Source: Pannonibacter sp. XCT-53 (GTDB taxonomy: Bacteria; Pseudomonadota; Alphaproteobacteria; Rhizobiales; Stappiaceae). From it: a stretch of DNA of 64,000 bases. The stretch lies in assembly GCF_009915765.1 (NCBI RefSeq), contig NZ_JAABLQ010000001.1:1736001-1800000 (forward strand), read 5' to 3'. Position numbers and translations under genes: made by a program. Below, in pieces: positions 52,196-62,368 of this stretch (its first letter is position 1; every line of letters starts with the position of its first letter). The notes beneath the pieces were generated by a model that had not been told where the DNA came from, ran no database searches, and worked only from the letters and a program-made list of their open reading frames with translations.

Positions 52196-54355
52196 TTAGC
52201 GAATGGTTACCTCGATGCGGTCGGTCGCGCCGCGTCCGTCGATCACCATGATGGTCTGCAGGCCAGGCCCGTCGGGCCGCCAGACCAGCTGGGTCTGGAA
52301 GGCGCCGCTGGCCACCGGCGCGCCATTGGCAAACCATGTGAAGGGCCCGGTTCCGCCCTGCAGCTTGACGACAAGGGGGGACGCGGACGTGTCGCGGGAG
52401 AGGCCAAGGCCGAGATCCACTTCCGCGCCGGACGGGGGATGGGAGATCCGCAGGGTGCCGGTCACTCCGCCCGACAGCGGCGATTCGGTCCGGACACGGG
52501 CCCGGCGCAGCGGCTGCGGCAACCCGGCCGTGGCCAGGGAAAGCACGCCCCCGGGGGCGGCCGGCAGCGGGACGCGGGACGGACCCAGCCGGTCAAAGGC
52601 CTCAAACAGGATCGGCGCCGCCGATGTCAGGCCGGTCATGCCGGGCACGGGCGTTCCGTCGGCCCGGCCGGTCCAGACGCCGACAACATGCCGGCCGTCG
52701 AAGCCGACCGCCACCGCATCGCGGTAGCCGTAGGCCGTGCCTGTCTTGAAGGCGATGCCGGCATCGGCTGCCGTGCTTGGCCGCGGGGCGCGGGCGAGGA
52801 TGTCGGCGACATACCAGGCCGGAACCGGCTCGAGGACCGGCAGGGCCGGCGTCAGGCGCGCCGATTCGCCCGCCATGTGCACGAGGCGCAGGGGCCGCCC
52901 TCCGGCGGCGATCGACGCGTAGAGCGTGGTGAGGTCCCGAAGGGTCAGCCCGACCCCGCCCAGACCGATCGCAAGCCCCGGTGTCAGCCCCTCCGGCAGG
53001 ACCGGCGTGATCCCGGTCCGGCGCAGCCGCGCGGTCAGCTGGGCCGGGCCGACGGCCTCCAGCAGCTTCACGGCCGGAATGTTGAGCGAGAGCTGCAAGG
53101 CCTCGCGGACGGTCACGGTCCCCTGGAACGACAGGTCGAAATTGGTCGGATCGTAACCGGCGATGCGGACGGGCCGGTCCTCGATGAAGCTCTCGGGGTG
53201 CGCCACGCCCTGCTCGAAGGCAAGACCGTAGATCAGCGGCTTCAGCGCCGAGCCGGGGGACCGCACCGCGCCCGTCATGTCCACATAGCCCTGACGGCCG
53301 TCATCCGCGAGGCCCGGCGACCCGACGCTGGCCAGGATCTCGCCTGTGCCATGGTCGGCAACGAGAAGTGCGGCCGACATCTGCGGCCCGAGTTGCAGGG
53401 CCTTGGCGGCGACCAGCTGTTCCATGGCGCGTTGCAGGTCGCGGTCGAGCGTCAGCGTCTGCGACACGGCGGCCGGATTGGCGGCGGCGACCAGAGACGT
53501 GAGATGCGGCGCGATCATCGGCATGGCCCGGCGGACGACGGGCACCGGATCGAGGCGGGCGGCCTGCGCGTCCTCGACCGACAGGACGCCGGCTTCGACC
53601 GCCCGGTCCAGCACCCGGTCGCGTGCCCGGCGTGCCGCCTCGGGAAAACGGTCCGGCCTTCGCGCCTCCGGGGCCTGCGGCAAGGCGACCAGCAGCGCGG
53701 CCTCGGCCGGGGTCAGGCGTCGCGGTTCCTTGCCGAACCAGACCAGGCTCGCGGCGCGCACGCCTTCCAGGTTGCCGCCAAAAGGGGCCCGCATGACATA
53801 GAGGGACAGGATGTCGTCCTTGCCGAGCCGTTGCTCGAGCGCGAGCGCGCCGATCATCTGCTGCCACTTGGCAGCGAGGCTGCGGGTCGGAGCCTCGTTG
53901 AGCAACCGGACCACCTGCATCGTCAGCGTCGAACCGCCGGAGACGATGCGCTGGCGGGACAGGGTCTGCAGCGCGGCGCGGCCCAATGCCAGCGGATCGA
54001 CGCCGTGATGGGCGCGGAACCGCCGGTCCTCGAAGGCCATCAGCATGCGGATGTAGAGCGGATCGATCTCGTCGAGGCGCACCGGCAGGCGCCAGCGCTC
54101 GTCACGGGTGGCGAAGGCGCGGAGCAGGTCGCCGTTGCGATCCAGAACGACGCGGGAAACGGAGATGTCGGCCAGCCGAGGCGGCAGCGGCGCGGTGGCG
54201 ACCTGATGATAGAGGGCGCCGCCGGCCGCCAGCGCCAGAAGTGCGACGCCGGCCGCCAGTCCGGCGATCCGGCGCAGGAGATGGGTAGACCGCCTTGCAG
54301 GCGCCGGGCCTTCCCCCGAGGAAGAAGGGCCCGGTCTTTCGGCGAACAGGCTCAC
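52196..54355 (-). CDS. pbpC: Penicillin-binding protein 1C
   Basis: A 719-residue inner-membrane protein with one N-terminal anchor, a family-51 glycosyltransferase domain (MLMAFEDRRFRAHHGVDPLA, GGSTLTMQVVRLL), a transpeptidase domain with SPGSALKP, SLN and KTGTAYG motifs, and a C-terminal BiPBP-type domain. All three transpeptidase motifs are kept. PbpC proteins are typically encoded with a bacterial alpha-2-macroglobulin, as here; the ATG overlaps its stop by 4 bp. Confidence 0.95.
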   Translation of the reverse strand: MSLFAERPGPSSSGEGPAPARRSTHLLRRIAGLAAGVALLALAAGGALYHQVATAPLPPRLADISVSRVVLDRNGDLLRAFATRDERWRLPVRLDEIDPLYIRMLMAFEDRRFRAHHGVDPLALGRAALQTLSRQRIVSGGSTLTMQVVRLLNEAPTRSLAAKWQQMIGALALEQRLGKDDILSLYVMRAPFGGNLEGVRAASLVWFGKEPRRLTPAEAALLVALPQAPEARRPDRFPEAARRARDRVLDRAVEAGVLSVEDAQAARLDPVPVVRRAMPMIAPHLTSLVAAANPAAVSQTLTLDRDLQRAMEQLVAAKALQLGPQMSAALLVADHGTGEILASVGSPGLADDGRQGYVDMTGAVRSPGSALKPLIYGLAFEQGVAHPESFIEDRPVRIAGYDPTNFDLSFQGTVTVREALQLSLNIPAVKLLEAVGPAQLTARLRRTGITPVLPEGLTPGLAIGLGGVGLTLRDLTTLYASIAAGGRPLRLVHMAGESARLTPALPVLEPVPAWYVADILARAPRPSTAADAGIAFKTGTAYGYRDAVAVGFDGRHVVGVWTGRADGTPVPGMTGLTSAAPILFEAFDRLGPSRVPLPAAPGGVLSLATAGLPQPLRRARVRTESPLSGGVTGTLRISHPPSGAEVDLGLGLSRDTSASPLVVKLQGGTGPFTWFANGAPVASGAFQTQLVWRPDGPGLQTIMVIDGRGATDRIEVTIR

Positions 54356-57300
54356 CGGGTGGGCCCGAGGATCTCGAACCGGCCGGTGTCGGTGATGGCA
54401 CGGCGGTCGGACTGGTACATGTCCTCCACGCTGGCCGGCGGCAGCACGTAGGACCCGGGCGTCACGGCACGGGCGAGATAGGCGAAGGTCAGGACCGGAT
54501 CGCCGAAGTTGCGCTGGTCGATCGAGACCACGAACTGGTCGGTGCGGAACTCGACATGATCCGGCTGGTCGATGGTCGTCAGCCAGTCAAGCGCGCCGAT
54601 GTCTCCGGACCGGACGAGGCGCGGGTTGTCGATCACCACACCGCCCGGCAGGCGGTCGACCACCAGCAGGCGGCCGTTGGTCTCCGTCAGCGGTTCCACC
54701 TCGATGACCACTGCCATCCGCGTGTTGTAGGGCACGGCTGCCGGGTCGATCTCGTTGCCATCGAGATCATAGAAGCTGCGGGTGATGTTGAACCCGTTGC
54801 CTCCGGCCGGCTGCGGCTCGCTCGGCTGGCCGCTCACCGACAGGACGACGCTGGTCGGGCTGCTGCCCTGATTGGCGAGCGTCACGTCCCGCGCGGCAAT
54901 CTCCCCGCCGGTGAAGCTCCAGCCGAGCCTGCCCGGCTGGACCTCGCCGTCGAGGGCGAGCCTTGCGGATTTCGCCTGCTCGTTGGCCTCGCGGGCGGCC
55001 AGAAGCAACCAGGCCATGTCCTGCGTCGAGGGCACCGGCGTGAAGGCCTGCTGCCGGGCGACAAAGGCGCTCACCGGGGCGGCCGGGACCGGAGACCGGG
55101 CTTCGGCCAGATAGCTCAGCACGCCGGCTCCATCACGCAGCGGCGAGCCGAAATCCTCGCGGAACAGCCCGGCCCGCTCCAGCGGCAGCCCGTCGATGGC
55201 GGCCTTGAAGCCGCTGCTTGCCCGCTCGCCCTCGCCATAGAGGGCAAGACTGGCTGCGATCTGGGCCTTGGCCAGCGGCGTGGCAAAGTCGGCGAGCTTC
55301 ACGTCCATGTAGTAGCGCAGATCGCCGATCGATGCCCGTCCGGTGCGCGCCAGCACATAGAGCGCATAGGCAATGCCCTCGCCGCCTTCCGTGAAGTCGG
55401 AGGCGTAGGCAATCCGGTTCTGCAGGCTGTCGAGCGCGGCCGCATAGGCCGTCTCGGGCACGTCGTAGCCCTTTTCACGCGCGCGGACGAGGAAATCGGC
55501 AACATAGGCGTCAAGCCAGGTGTCGCTCGCCCCATAGGCATTCCAGAGCCCGAACGAGCCGCCGGAGTTCTGGTTGGCCAGAACGTCCTGGATCGCCTTG
55601 GTCACGCGGGCCCGCAGCGCGTCGTCAGATCCCAGACCGACGCTTTCGGCCACGTCGTTGAGATAGAGGAGCGGCAGCGCGCGGCTGGTGGTCTGCTCGG
55701 TGCAGCCATAGGGGTAGCGGTCGAGCGCGGCCAGCAGGCCCGGCACGTCGATCTCCGCCGCGCCACCGGCGGCGAGCGCCACGGTGACCGTGCCCGGGCG
55801 CAGGCCCTGGAGCGCAGAGGCGCCGACCGTCAGCGAGTTGCCCGGTTCGAGCGCATAGACCTCCCGGCTGGTCAGATAGGGCTGCGTGTCGCGGACCCCG
55901 AGCGCCAGCGTCTTGGACGCGCTGGTGCCGTCAGGACCGGTGATGGCCAGCTCGATCACGGCATCCCCGGTCCCCTCGCCGGCCTGGATCGGCAGGCGAA
56001 GCTCCATCCGCTTGCCCTGCTCCAGCGCGACGGCCTGCTCGGCGGGGCCGGTCAGGGATACGGGCCCGTCGATGTTGGCGACGAACCGGTACTCGCCCGT
56101 CTGGCCATCGACATTGTCGATCTCGACGAGCAGGCGGGATGTGTCGCCAGGCGCCAGGAAGCGCGGCAGGCTGGCCGAGAGCACGACCGGATCGCGCACC
56201 TCCACGTCGCGTTCGGTGCTGCCGACACCGGTCCGGGTCCAGGCCACGGCCATCAGCCGGAGGGTTCCGTTGAAGTCGGGCACCTCGAAGGACAGCGGCA
56301 CGCGGCCATCTGCCCCGACCTCGACGATGCCGGAGAACAGGGCCACGGGCTCCTCGTCGGGCGGCGGAGCCTGCAGCAGCGACCCGCCGTCACCACCCGA
56401 GCGGACCTGACCACGGGTCCCGGCGGTGCGGTCGATCAGCTGGCCGTAGAGATCGCGCAGTTCGACGCCAAGACGCCGCTGGCCGAAGTACCAGGCCGCC
56501 GGATCCGGCGTCTTGAATCCCGTCAGGTTGAGAATGCCGACGTCAACGGCCGCAAGGGTCAGATAGGCCTTGTCGCCGGGCTGGAGATTGGCGATGCGGA
56601 CAGTGGTCTCGAGCGTGCTGCGCGGCCGCATGCTGGCCGGCGCCTCGATCTCGACCGCAAGCTTGCGGTCGCCGGGTTCCACCTGTGCCCAGGACAGGCC
56701 GAGCGCCCGTGCCGGCATCCGCTTCGCCTCGAGATCCATGGGCCGGTAGAGCGTCGCGGTGATATAGGCCCCTGCCCCCCACTCTTCCGACACGGCCACA
56801 TCGACGCTGGCCTCGCCGGCCTTGACCGGAACGGCCGCGCTCGACAGCAGGCGATCGGAGAAGACATTGACGACGGCGATGCCGTCGAACTGCGGCTTCA
56901 GGCGCAGGATTGCGGTTTCCCCCGGACGGTAGCTTGTCTTGTCGAGACCGACATCGAGCACGTCCGGCGTTTCGGAGGCTGCATCGGCCACATACCAGCC
57001 GGCGGTGAAGGTCTCGCTGGTGGCTGCAGGCTGCGGGCCGGCAAGCGTGACCTCGAGGCGGTATTCACCCCACTTCACGGGGACGGAGAGACGCGCGGCC
57101 GCATCAGCCGTCACGTCCAGCTTGCCGGTGGCGACCCGTTCCGAGGTGGTCACCGGCTCGTAGGCCCAGTTGCCGTCACTGCGATACCACTGATAGCGGG
57201 TCTCGATGCGCGACAGGGTCCAGGCAAGCCCGGTGGCTGCCTGGCGTGCACCAGTGCCATCAATGACGATGATCTCGAAGTCGGCAGGGCCGCCCTCGTC

Positions 57301-59829
57301 GACACCATCGCTGAACAGCGGCCTGACGCCGACGCGCGGACTGCCGGGCAGAACGGGCATCTCGAGCCGCCGTTCGACATACCGTCCGCCAGCCTCGACA
57401 AGCCGGGTCACCAGTTCGGCCGTGTAGAGGCCCGACGTTTCGGAGACCTGCGGCAAGGTGACGGCAAAGCGCAGCCGGCCCTCCTCATCGGTCCGCAGCC
57501 CCTCCGGCAGCGCGTCACGCGTCGGATAGAGCGCTTCGTCGGACAAGCCGAAGCGGAAGCCGGGATAGGGTTCCATCGAGCGGGTCGGAGAGACGGCGAT
57601 GTCACCTTCGAGCACCTGGCCCGATGCGGGCGCGCCATACAGGAAGCGGCCTTCCAGCGACACCTCGGCCGGCGCCCCGAACCGGAACGCCTTGTCGGTG
57701 GTGACAAGCGTGTAATCGACGCGTTCCGGCTGGTAGTCCTCGACGAGGAAGGTCTTCTGGGCCAGAGGCTCGCCCTTGGGATCCAGATAGACCTTCAGGG
57801 TCCAGACGCCCTGCTGCACGCCCGGCGCCAGGTCGAGATCATGGGCATAGCCGCCCAGACCCGCATCGGTGACCAGCTGGCGCAGATGTTCGACGCCATC
57901 GGGACGCTCGTAGACAAGGGTGAGAGGCAGGTCGCTCTGCGCGTCGGCGCGGCCGTTGCGCAGAAGGGCCTGCGCGTGCACCGTCTCGCCGGACTTGTAG
58001 ATCCCCTTTTCCGTCCAGGCGAAGACATCGAGCGGGCCGGGCGCCGCGCGGCCCTCGACGCCCCGGTCGGAAAGGTCGAAGGCAGGCTTGCGCAGGTCGA
58101 GGAAGGAATAATCCCCGTCCGAGGTCTCGGCAATCACCAGCGCGGGTGCGCGCCCGCCGCGCCCGCGTGTCAGGCCGGGGGCAAAGGTTGCCAGACCACC
58201 GGCATCCGAAACGGCCTCGCCCAGGATCTCGTTGTTCACGGCCACGAGCCGCACGGGCACGCCCTCAAGAGCGGTGGCGGTGGACAGGGAGCGCAGCGAG
58301 GCGACGACACCATCCGGTCCCGAATAGGCGGCAAGGCCGATGTCGGAGACGATGAACCACTGGGTCGCCCGGGCGCCCCACTCGTTCTGCCGGTCAAGTT
58401 TCGAGCGGGCGGTCATGGCATAGACGCCGGGCTTCAGGTCGAGGCCGATGTCCTCCAGCGGGATCGCGGTGGTGACGTCGGTGTTGAGCGGGCTTGCCGT
58501 GGTGACCACGCCCGACCAGATCTTCTCGCCAAGCTCGTCGGCGAGCTGGTCGCTCTCGTAGGGTGCAAGCTGACGCAGGAAGCGCTCGTCGCGCACCACG
58601 TCGACCAGCCCGCGATCACCGACGCGGAAGATCTCGGCAGCAACCTCGGTCGTGTTGACGGAGACGATCGGGATCGTGGCGTCCTTGCCGCGCGGCAGGA
58701 CATAGGCCCGGCCGAGGAAGTTCACCGAGGGCGAGCGGTCGCGGACGTAGAGGGTGAGGTCGGCGGAGGCCTCCAGCTTTTCCCCCTCGGCAGACGGAAC
58801 GCCGGCGCGGACGGTCACGTCGTAGCGTGCCCCGTGGCGCACGCCGGTGACACAGAGCTGAGACCCGTCGGAGGAAACGGCCGTGCCCGGCTCGCCGGTC
58901 ACCCGGACGAACGGCGACAGGTCCTCGCCACGCGGCAGCTCCTCGGAGAAGACCACGCAGATGCGCGGCTCGGCCGCATCGGCATCAACCTGGTGGTTGA
59001 CGATCCGGAAGCCGTGCTCGGCCATCACCTGGTCATAGCGCTCCTTCAGGGCCGGGCTCGCGTTCAGCGTGAGCGCGAGGCGGAGCGCCTTGATCACCGG
59101 CTTCCAGTTCTCGTTGGCCGCCATCGCGTCGGCAAGCAGTTCGAGCGCCTTGAGCCGCCCCCCCTCGCTCTGCGAGGTCAGATAGGCATTGACCGCGGCG
59201 GACACCGCGTTCTGGCGCAGTTCCGTGCGCCGGTTCCAGTCGTCGGGGTTCTGCTGCAGCTGTGCCGCCGCCAGACCCGCCCAGGCGGCGGATTCCGCGC
59301 CGTCGAGGGTGACGAGGCCGGCGTAATCGCGTTCCGCCTCCTCGGCGAGCCCGGCGGCGAGTGCCTCGCCGGCCCGCTTGCGCAGGACGGCGGCGCTGTC
59401 AGCCGGGGCTTCGGTCAGGCGCGGCAGGGCAAGCGCATAGCGCTGCGCCTCGTCGAGGATGTACTTCGGCACGAAGGCGAGATCGGCCTTGCGCTCGGCC
59501 GTCACGTTCACGGTCCGGGTCTGGCCGGCGACGATGCGGCCGGCGATTGCCCCGCGGAATGCCTGCACCTCGCCCTGGGTGTTCTTCAGGAAGCACCAGC
59601 GGGCGGAGGTGTTGTAGGTGAAGGCCTGGCACTGGCTGTCGCCGATGCAGGCCGCCTCGCAGGCGGGAAGGTCCACGTCCTTGACGGTCCTGTAGTCGCC
59701 GCCGAAATAGTCCGCGTCCGGGATGGTGACGATCTTGCGGTCGGCCGCAGCCAGCGGTCCGGCCAGCGCGAGCGAGAGGAAGGCCATGGCAAGGGGCGCG
59801 CGGGCAGCGCGGGCGAGAAACCGCAACAT
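54352..59829 (-). CDS. yfhM: Bacterial alpha-2-macroglobulin with N-terminal PAN domain
   Basis: A 1825-residue periplasmic protein, thought to trap foreign proteases. A signal peptide (PLAMAFLSLALAGPLAAA) is followed by a PAN/apple-like module (about residues 30-85: DYFGGDYRTVKDVDLPACEA, then CQAFTYNTSARWCFLKNTQG, with four to six cysteines). Many MG domains follow, and the thioester motif GCTEQ with Cys1376 in YPYGCTEQTTSRALPLLY. The thioester Cys and Gln are both kept. GGAGG precedes the ATG at 59829. It is coupled to pbpC, which is transcribed next. Confidence 0.93.
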   Translation of the reverse strand: MLRFLARAARAPLAMAFLSLALAGPLAAADRKIVTIPDADYFGGDYRTVKDVDLPACEAACIGDSQCQAFTYNTSARWCFLKNTQGEVQAFRGAIAGRIVAGQTRTVNVTAERKADLAFVPKYILDEAQRYALALPRLTEAPADSAAVLRKRAGEALAAGLAEEAERDYAGLVTLDGAESAAWAGLAAAQLQQNPDDWNRRTELRQNAVSAAVNAYLTSQSEGGRLKALELLADAMAANENWKPVIKALRLALTLNASPALKERYDQVMAEHGFRIVNHQVDADAAEPRICVVFSEELPRGEDLSPFVRVTGEPGTAVSSDGSQLCVTGVRHGARYDVTVRAGVPSAEGEKLEASADLTLYVRDRSPSVNFLGRAYVLPRGKDATIPIVSVNTTEVAAEIFRVGDRGLVDVVRDERFLRQLAPYESDQLADELGEKIWSGVVTTASPLNTDVTTAIPLEDIGLDLKPGVYAMTARSKLDRQNEWGARATQWFIVSDIGLAAYSGPDGVVASLRSLSTATALEGVPVRLVAVNNEILGEAVSDAGGLATFAPGLTRGRGGRAPALVIAETSDGDYSFLDLRKPAFDLSDRGVEGRAAPGPLDVFAWTEKGIYKSGETVHAQALLRNGRADAQSDLPLTLVYERPDGVEHLRQLVTDAGLGGYAHDLDLAPGVQQGVWTLKVYLDPKGEPLAQKTFLVEDYQPERVDYTLVTTDKAFRFGAPAEVSLEGRFLYGAPASGQVLEGDIAVSPTRSMEPYPGFRFGLSDEALYPTRDALPEGLRTDEEGRLRFAVTLPQVSETSGLYTAELVTRLVEAGGRYVERRLEMPVLPGSPRVGVRPLFSDGVDEGGPADFEIIVIDGTGARQAATGLAWTLSRIETRYQWYRSDGNWAYEPVTTSERVATGKLDVTADAAARLSVPVKWGEYRLEVTLAGPQPAATSETFTAGWYVADAASETPDVLDVGLDKTSYRPGETAILRLKPQFDGIAVVNVFSDRLLSSAAVPVKAGEASVDVAVSEEWGAGAYITATLYRPMDLEAKRMPARALGLSWAQVEPGDRKLAVEIEAPASMRPRSTLETTVRIANLQPGDKAYLTLAAVDVGILNLTGFKTPDPAAWYFGQRRLGVELRDLYGQLIDRTAGTRGQVRSGGDGGSLLQAPPPDEEPVALFSGIVEVGADGRVPLSFEVPDFNGTLRLMAVAWTRTGVGSTERDVEVRDPVVLSASLPRFLAPGDTSRLLVEIDNVDGQTGEYRFVANIDGPVSLTGPAEQAVALEQGKRMELRLPIQAGEGTGDAVIELAITGPDGTSASKTLALGVRDTQPYLTSREVYALEPGNSLTVGASALQGLRPGTVTVALAAGGAAEIDVPGLLAALDRYPYGCTEQTTSRALPLLYLNDVAESVGLGSDDALRARVTKAIQDVLANQNSGGSFGLWNAYGASDTWLDAYVADFLVRAREKGYDVPETAYAAALDSLQNRIAYASDFTEGGEGIAYALYVLARTGRASIGDLRYYMDVKLADFATPLAKAQIAASLALYGEGERASSGFKAAIDGLPLERAGLFREDFGSPLRDGAGVLSYLAEARSPVPAAPVSAFVARQQAFTPVPSTQDMAWLLLAAREANEQAKSARLALDGEVQPGRLGWSFTGGEIAARDVTLANQGSSPTSVVLSVSGQPSEPQPAGGNGFNITRSFYDLDGNEIDPAAVPYNTRMAVVIEVEPLTETNGRLLVVDRLPGGVVIDNPRLVRSGDIGALDWLTTIDQPDHVEFRTDQFVVSIDQRNFGDPVLTFAYLARAVTPGSYVLPPASVEDMYQSDRRAITDTGRFEILGPTR

Positions 59830-59950
59830 GATCGACCTCCGGTGGCGGCCGTCAGGGCGGGCCGCCAGTTGCTCGGGCAAGAAACGAAATGCGACTGTGC
59901 GCCACGGGAAATTGTGGCAAATGCCGATGACAGTATGACGAGAGCATTGC

Positions 59951-60076
59951 GGGCGGCAGCGCCGCCGTCAAGCGCGATGGCGGAGCCCTGCCGCCCGCCA
60001 CAAGGTCAGGCCGGGGCGGCAGCGCCGCCGTCAAGCGCGATGGCGGAGCCCTGCCGCCCGCCGCAAGGTCAGGCCG
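59951..60076. repeat. 63-bp tandem duplication overlapping the end of parA
   Basis: Two 63-bp units (59951-60013, 60014-60076) differ at one position. The second unit includes the last two codons and stop of the ParA-like gene (stop at 60069), and its first bases recur just inside the gene, to about 60082. Each unit contains a GGCGGCAGCGCCGCC palindrome. Confidence 0.93.
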
Positions 60077-60722
60077 GGGCGGACAGGCGCGCGCGCAAGG
60101 CCGCAACGAGGGCAAGAACCTCGCCGGCCGCCTTGCCACGCGGCTCGGTTTCCAGCGCCGTCAGTCCCTGCCCCATCGAGGCGGCAAAGACGGTGCGGTT
60201 GCCGAGCACCGGCTGAAGCCGGGCAAAGCCGGAGGCTGCAATCGCCTCGCCGACATCGCCGGTCAGCGCGGCGCGCGGCGGGACGCGGTTCAGCACCAGG
60301 ACGGCGGGCTTGTCCTCGCGCCGGGCCATCTCGAAGGTCTGGCCGGTCGCCCAGAGGTCGACCAGCGTCGGCTGGACGGGAACGATGACCAGGTTGGAGG
60401 CGTCGATGGCGGGCCTGGCGTCGATGTCGGTCTTGGGCGGGGTGTCGATGAGGACGATGTCATGGTCGCGCGCCAGCGCGCGTGCCTCCCGGCGGGCCCC
60501 CCAGCCGCTGGCCGTGCGCAGGGTCAGGCCGGTGGCGTTCTCGCCCAGCCGGGCCTCGCGCATCTCGACCCAGGTGCCGAGCGAGCCCTGCGGATCGACA
60601 TCCAGCAGCGCGATGCGCAACCCCGGCGTCGCGTGGCACAGACCGAGAGCGATGTGGGCCGTGACCGTGGTCTTGCCAGAGCCCCCCTTCTGCTGGGCAA
60701 TCGTGAGGATCGTTCCGGTCAT
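60069..60722 (-). CDS. ParA-family ATPase (orphan)
   Basis: A 217-residue deviant-Walker ATPase with KGGSGKTT (residues 12-19), [13 protein letters not shown] and [10 protein letters not shown]. It has no adjacent ParB or cargo gene. Proteins of this compact size resemble plasmid- or cargo-positioning ParA/MinD-like ATPases. The cargo is unknown. It sits between the MltB-type gene and the alpha-2-macroglobulin, with about 70 bp to the former. The C-terminus runs into the tandem repeat. Confidence 0.87.
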   Translation of the reverse strand: MTGTILTIAQQKGGSGKTTVTAHIALGLCHATPGLRIALLDVDPQGSLGTWVEMREARLGENATGLTLRTASGWGARREARALARDHDIVLIDTPPKTDIDARPAIDASNLVIVPVQPTLVDLWATGQTFEMARREDKPAVLVLNRVPPRAALTGDVGEAIAASGFARLQPVLGNRTVFAASMGQGLTALETEPRGKAAGEVLALVAALRARLSAPA

Positions 60723-60794
60723 GTGCTGCCTCTGCGCGCGGCGTGGCCCCCCCTCCCGCCACGCCCGGGTGAACCTCCCCGGAGCAGGCTGGTC

Positions 60795-62006
60795 TCAGCC
60801 GCCGCCAAGGGCCTGATAGATCCGGTAGCCCGGACGGCCCGTCGGCTGCAAGCCATAGTTTTCCTCGGCGCGCCGGATTGCCTCACGGGTTGCAGGCCCG
60901 ACACGGCCGTCGACCTCGCCGTCGTAGAAGCCCTTGTCGGCAAGGCGCTTCTGCAGATCGAGCCGCTGGGCGCGCGACAGGCCCGGATCCTCGGTCGGCC
61001 AGGCGGCCTTGAAGGGCTCGCCGCCCGAGATCAGCTGCGACAGGAGCGCGATGGCGAGGCCATAGGACTGGGACGCATTGTAGGAGAACAGGGCATCGAA
61101 GTTGCGCGTCACCAGGAAGGCCGGCCCGGTCTCGCCGGCCGGCAGGATCAGGCCGGCCTCAAGCCCGCCCGACAGCGGCTTGCCGTCGAGCCGGACAAGG
61201 CCGCGCTTTGCCCATGTGGAGAGCGCCGCGCGCTCGCGGCGGCCGACCGGCCCGTTGTAGCCCTTCGGCAGCCGCACCTCGTAGCCCCACGGACGGCCCT
61301 TCTCCCAGCCGGCGTCCTTGAGGAAATTGGCGGTCGAGGCGAGCGCGTCGGCGGTCGTGTCGACCAGATCCTTGCGGCCGTCGCGGTCGAAGTCGACGGC
61401 CAGCCGGAGGTAGGTGGTGGGCATGAACTGGGTCTGGCCGAAGGCGCCGGCCCAGGACCCCTGGAACTTGTCGGCCGGCACATCGCCGCGGCTGGCGATG
61501 AGCAGCGTCTTCATCAGCTCGTCGCGGAAATAGTCGGCCCGGCGGCCGCCGGCGCAGGCGAGATTGGCGAGCGCATGCGGCGTGTAGAAGTCGCCCCGTG
61601 CCTTGCCGAAATCGCTTTCGATGCCCCAGACGGCGACAACCACCTGCCGCTCGACGCCATAGGCGGTCTCGACGGCGGCCAGGGTCCGGGCGTGCTGCTT
61701 CAGCAGCGCCTCGCCGTCCCGGATGCGTGCCTCGTCGACGAGAAAGGCCATGTAGTCCCAGATCGGGGTCTCGTATTCAGGCTGGCTGGTGGCGAAGCGG
61801 ATCACGCGTTCGTCGGCCTTTGCCGTTGCCAGCATGCGGGCGACAATGTCCGGACGGATGCCCTGCGCTTCCGCTTCGCGAGACAATCGCGCCACACAGG
61901 CCTCGATGGCGAGGGCCGGAGCGTTGGTCCCTGTGAGAAATACGGTCGCCAGGGTGACGCACCATCCGGCGTATTGCAGCCCTGACCTGAACCGAATCGT
62001 CATCAC
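60795..62006 (-). CDS. Lytic murein transglycosylase, MltB-type
   Basis: A 403-residue periplasmic enzyme. A signal peptide (about residues 1-33, ending ALA) precedes the SLT_2 domain with catalytic Glu130 in AVWGIESDFGKARG and the motif GSWAGAFGQTQFMPTTYL. A C-terminal peptidoglycan-binding repeat follows (LQKRLADKGFYDGEVDGRVG). It cleaves glycan strands to anhydro-ends. Only one Cys (Cys37) follows the signal and no lipobox is seen. Confidence 0.92.
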   Translation of the reverse strand: MMTIRFRSGLQYAGWCVTLATVFLTGTNAPALAIEACVARLSREAEAQGIRPDIVARMLATAKADERVIRFATSQPEYETPIWDYMAFLVDEARIRDGEALLKQHARTLAAVETAYGVERQVVVAVWGIESDFGKARGDFYTPHALANLACAGGRRADYFRDELMKTLLIASRGDVPADKFQGSWAGAFGQTQFMPTTYLRLAVDFDRDGRKDLVDTTADALASTANFLKDAGWEKGRPWGYEVRLPKGYNGPVGRRERAALSTWAKRGLVRLDGKPLSGGLEAGLILPAGETGPAFLVTRNFDALFSYNASQSYGLAIALLSQLISGGEPFKAAWPTEDPGLSRAQRLDLQKRLADKGFYDGEVDGRVGPATREAIRRAEENYGLQPTGRPGYRIYQALGGG

Positions 62007-62091
62007 CTGTCCTCCGCTGTGTCGTGCCCACTATGCCGAAACGGCACCGGGAGGCCAACGGCATCAGCGTCCTGCCGGACTGAAGCAAAAA

Positions 62092-62115
62092 GGCGCTGCC
62101 GGAACCGGCAGCGCC
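62092..62115 (-). terminator. Hairpin with T-tract, distal copy
   Basis: A perfect stem GGCGCTGCCGG / CCGGCAGCGCC with loop AA, followed on the minus strand by TTTTTGC. It is a full intrinsic terminator reading away from the phnE gene. Its core is identical to the hairpin at 62369-62391. Confidence 0.85.
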
Positions 62116-62368
62116 CAGACTGCTGACAAACTTAGGAGTTTCGTGAGTTTCCCGTCATTCCGGACAAGGTGAGCGTTTCGCGAACCGCAGATCCGGAATC
62201 CAGCATGTCTGTGCGAGCGCAAGCGAGCGCAAAACCAGGTCAACTCGATACGACTTGCGACCGACAGGTATGTCGCGCTTCGCGCGGCTGGTGTCTGGAT
62301 CCCGGCTCGGCGCTTCGCTGACGCTCAGCTGGGCCGGGATGACGACAGAGGGTTTGTCATCAACCTCA
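62116..62368. repeat. RIME-like palindromic element, copy 2
   Basis: A 253-bp element. It opens with GACTGCTGACAAACTT (62118-62133), 14 of 16 identical to copy 1 at 9139. It carries the 43-bp core at 62300-62342 in the opposite orientation (42 of 43 matching). Further inverted motifs flank it, such as GTCATTCCGG with CCGGAATCCAG. Confidence 0.82.

Noticed and set aside
54295..60216. A 1973-codon open frame on the plus strand opposite the alpha-2-macroglobulin gene
   Set aside because: It is antisense to a protein with clear family motifs throughout. Long antisense frames are expected at this GC content. The translation is rich in Arg/Gly/Asp/His and has no domain.
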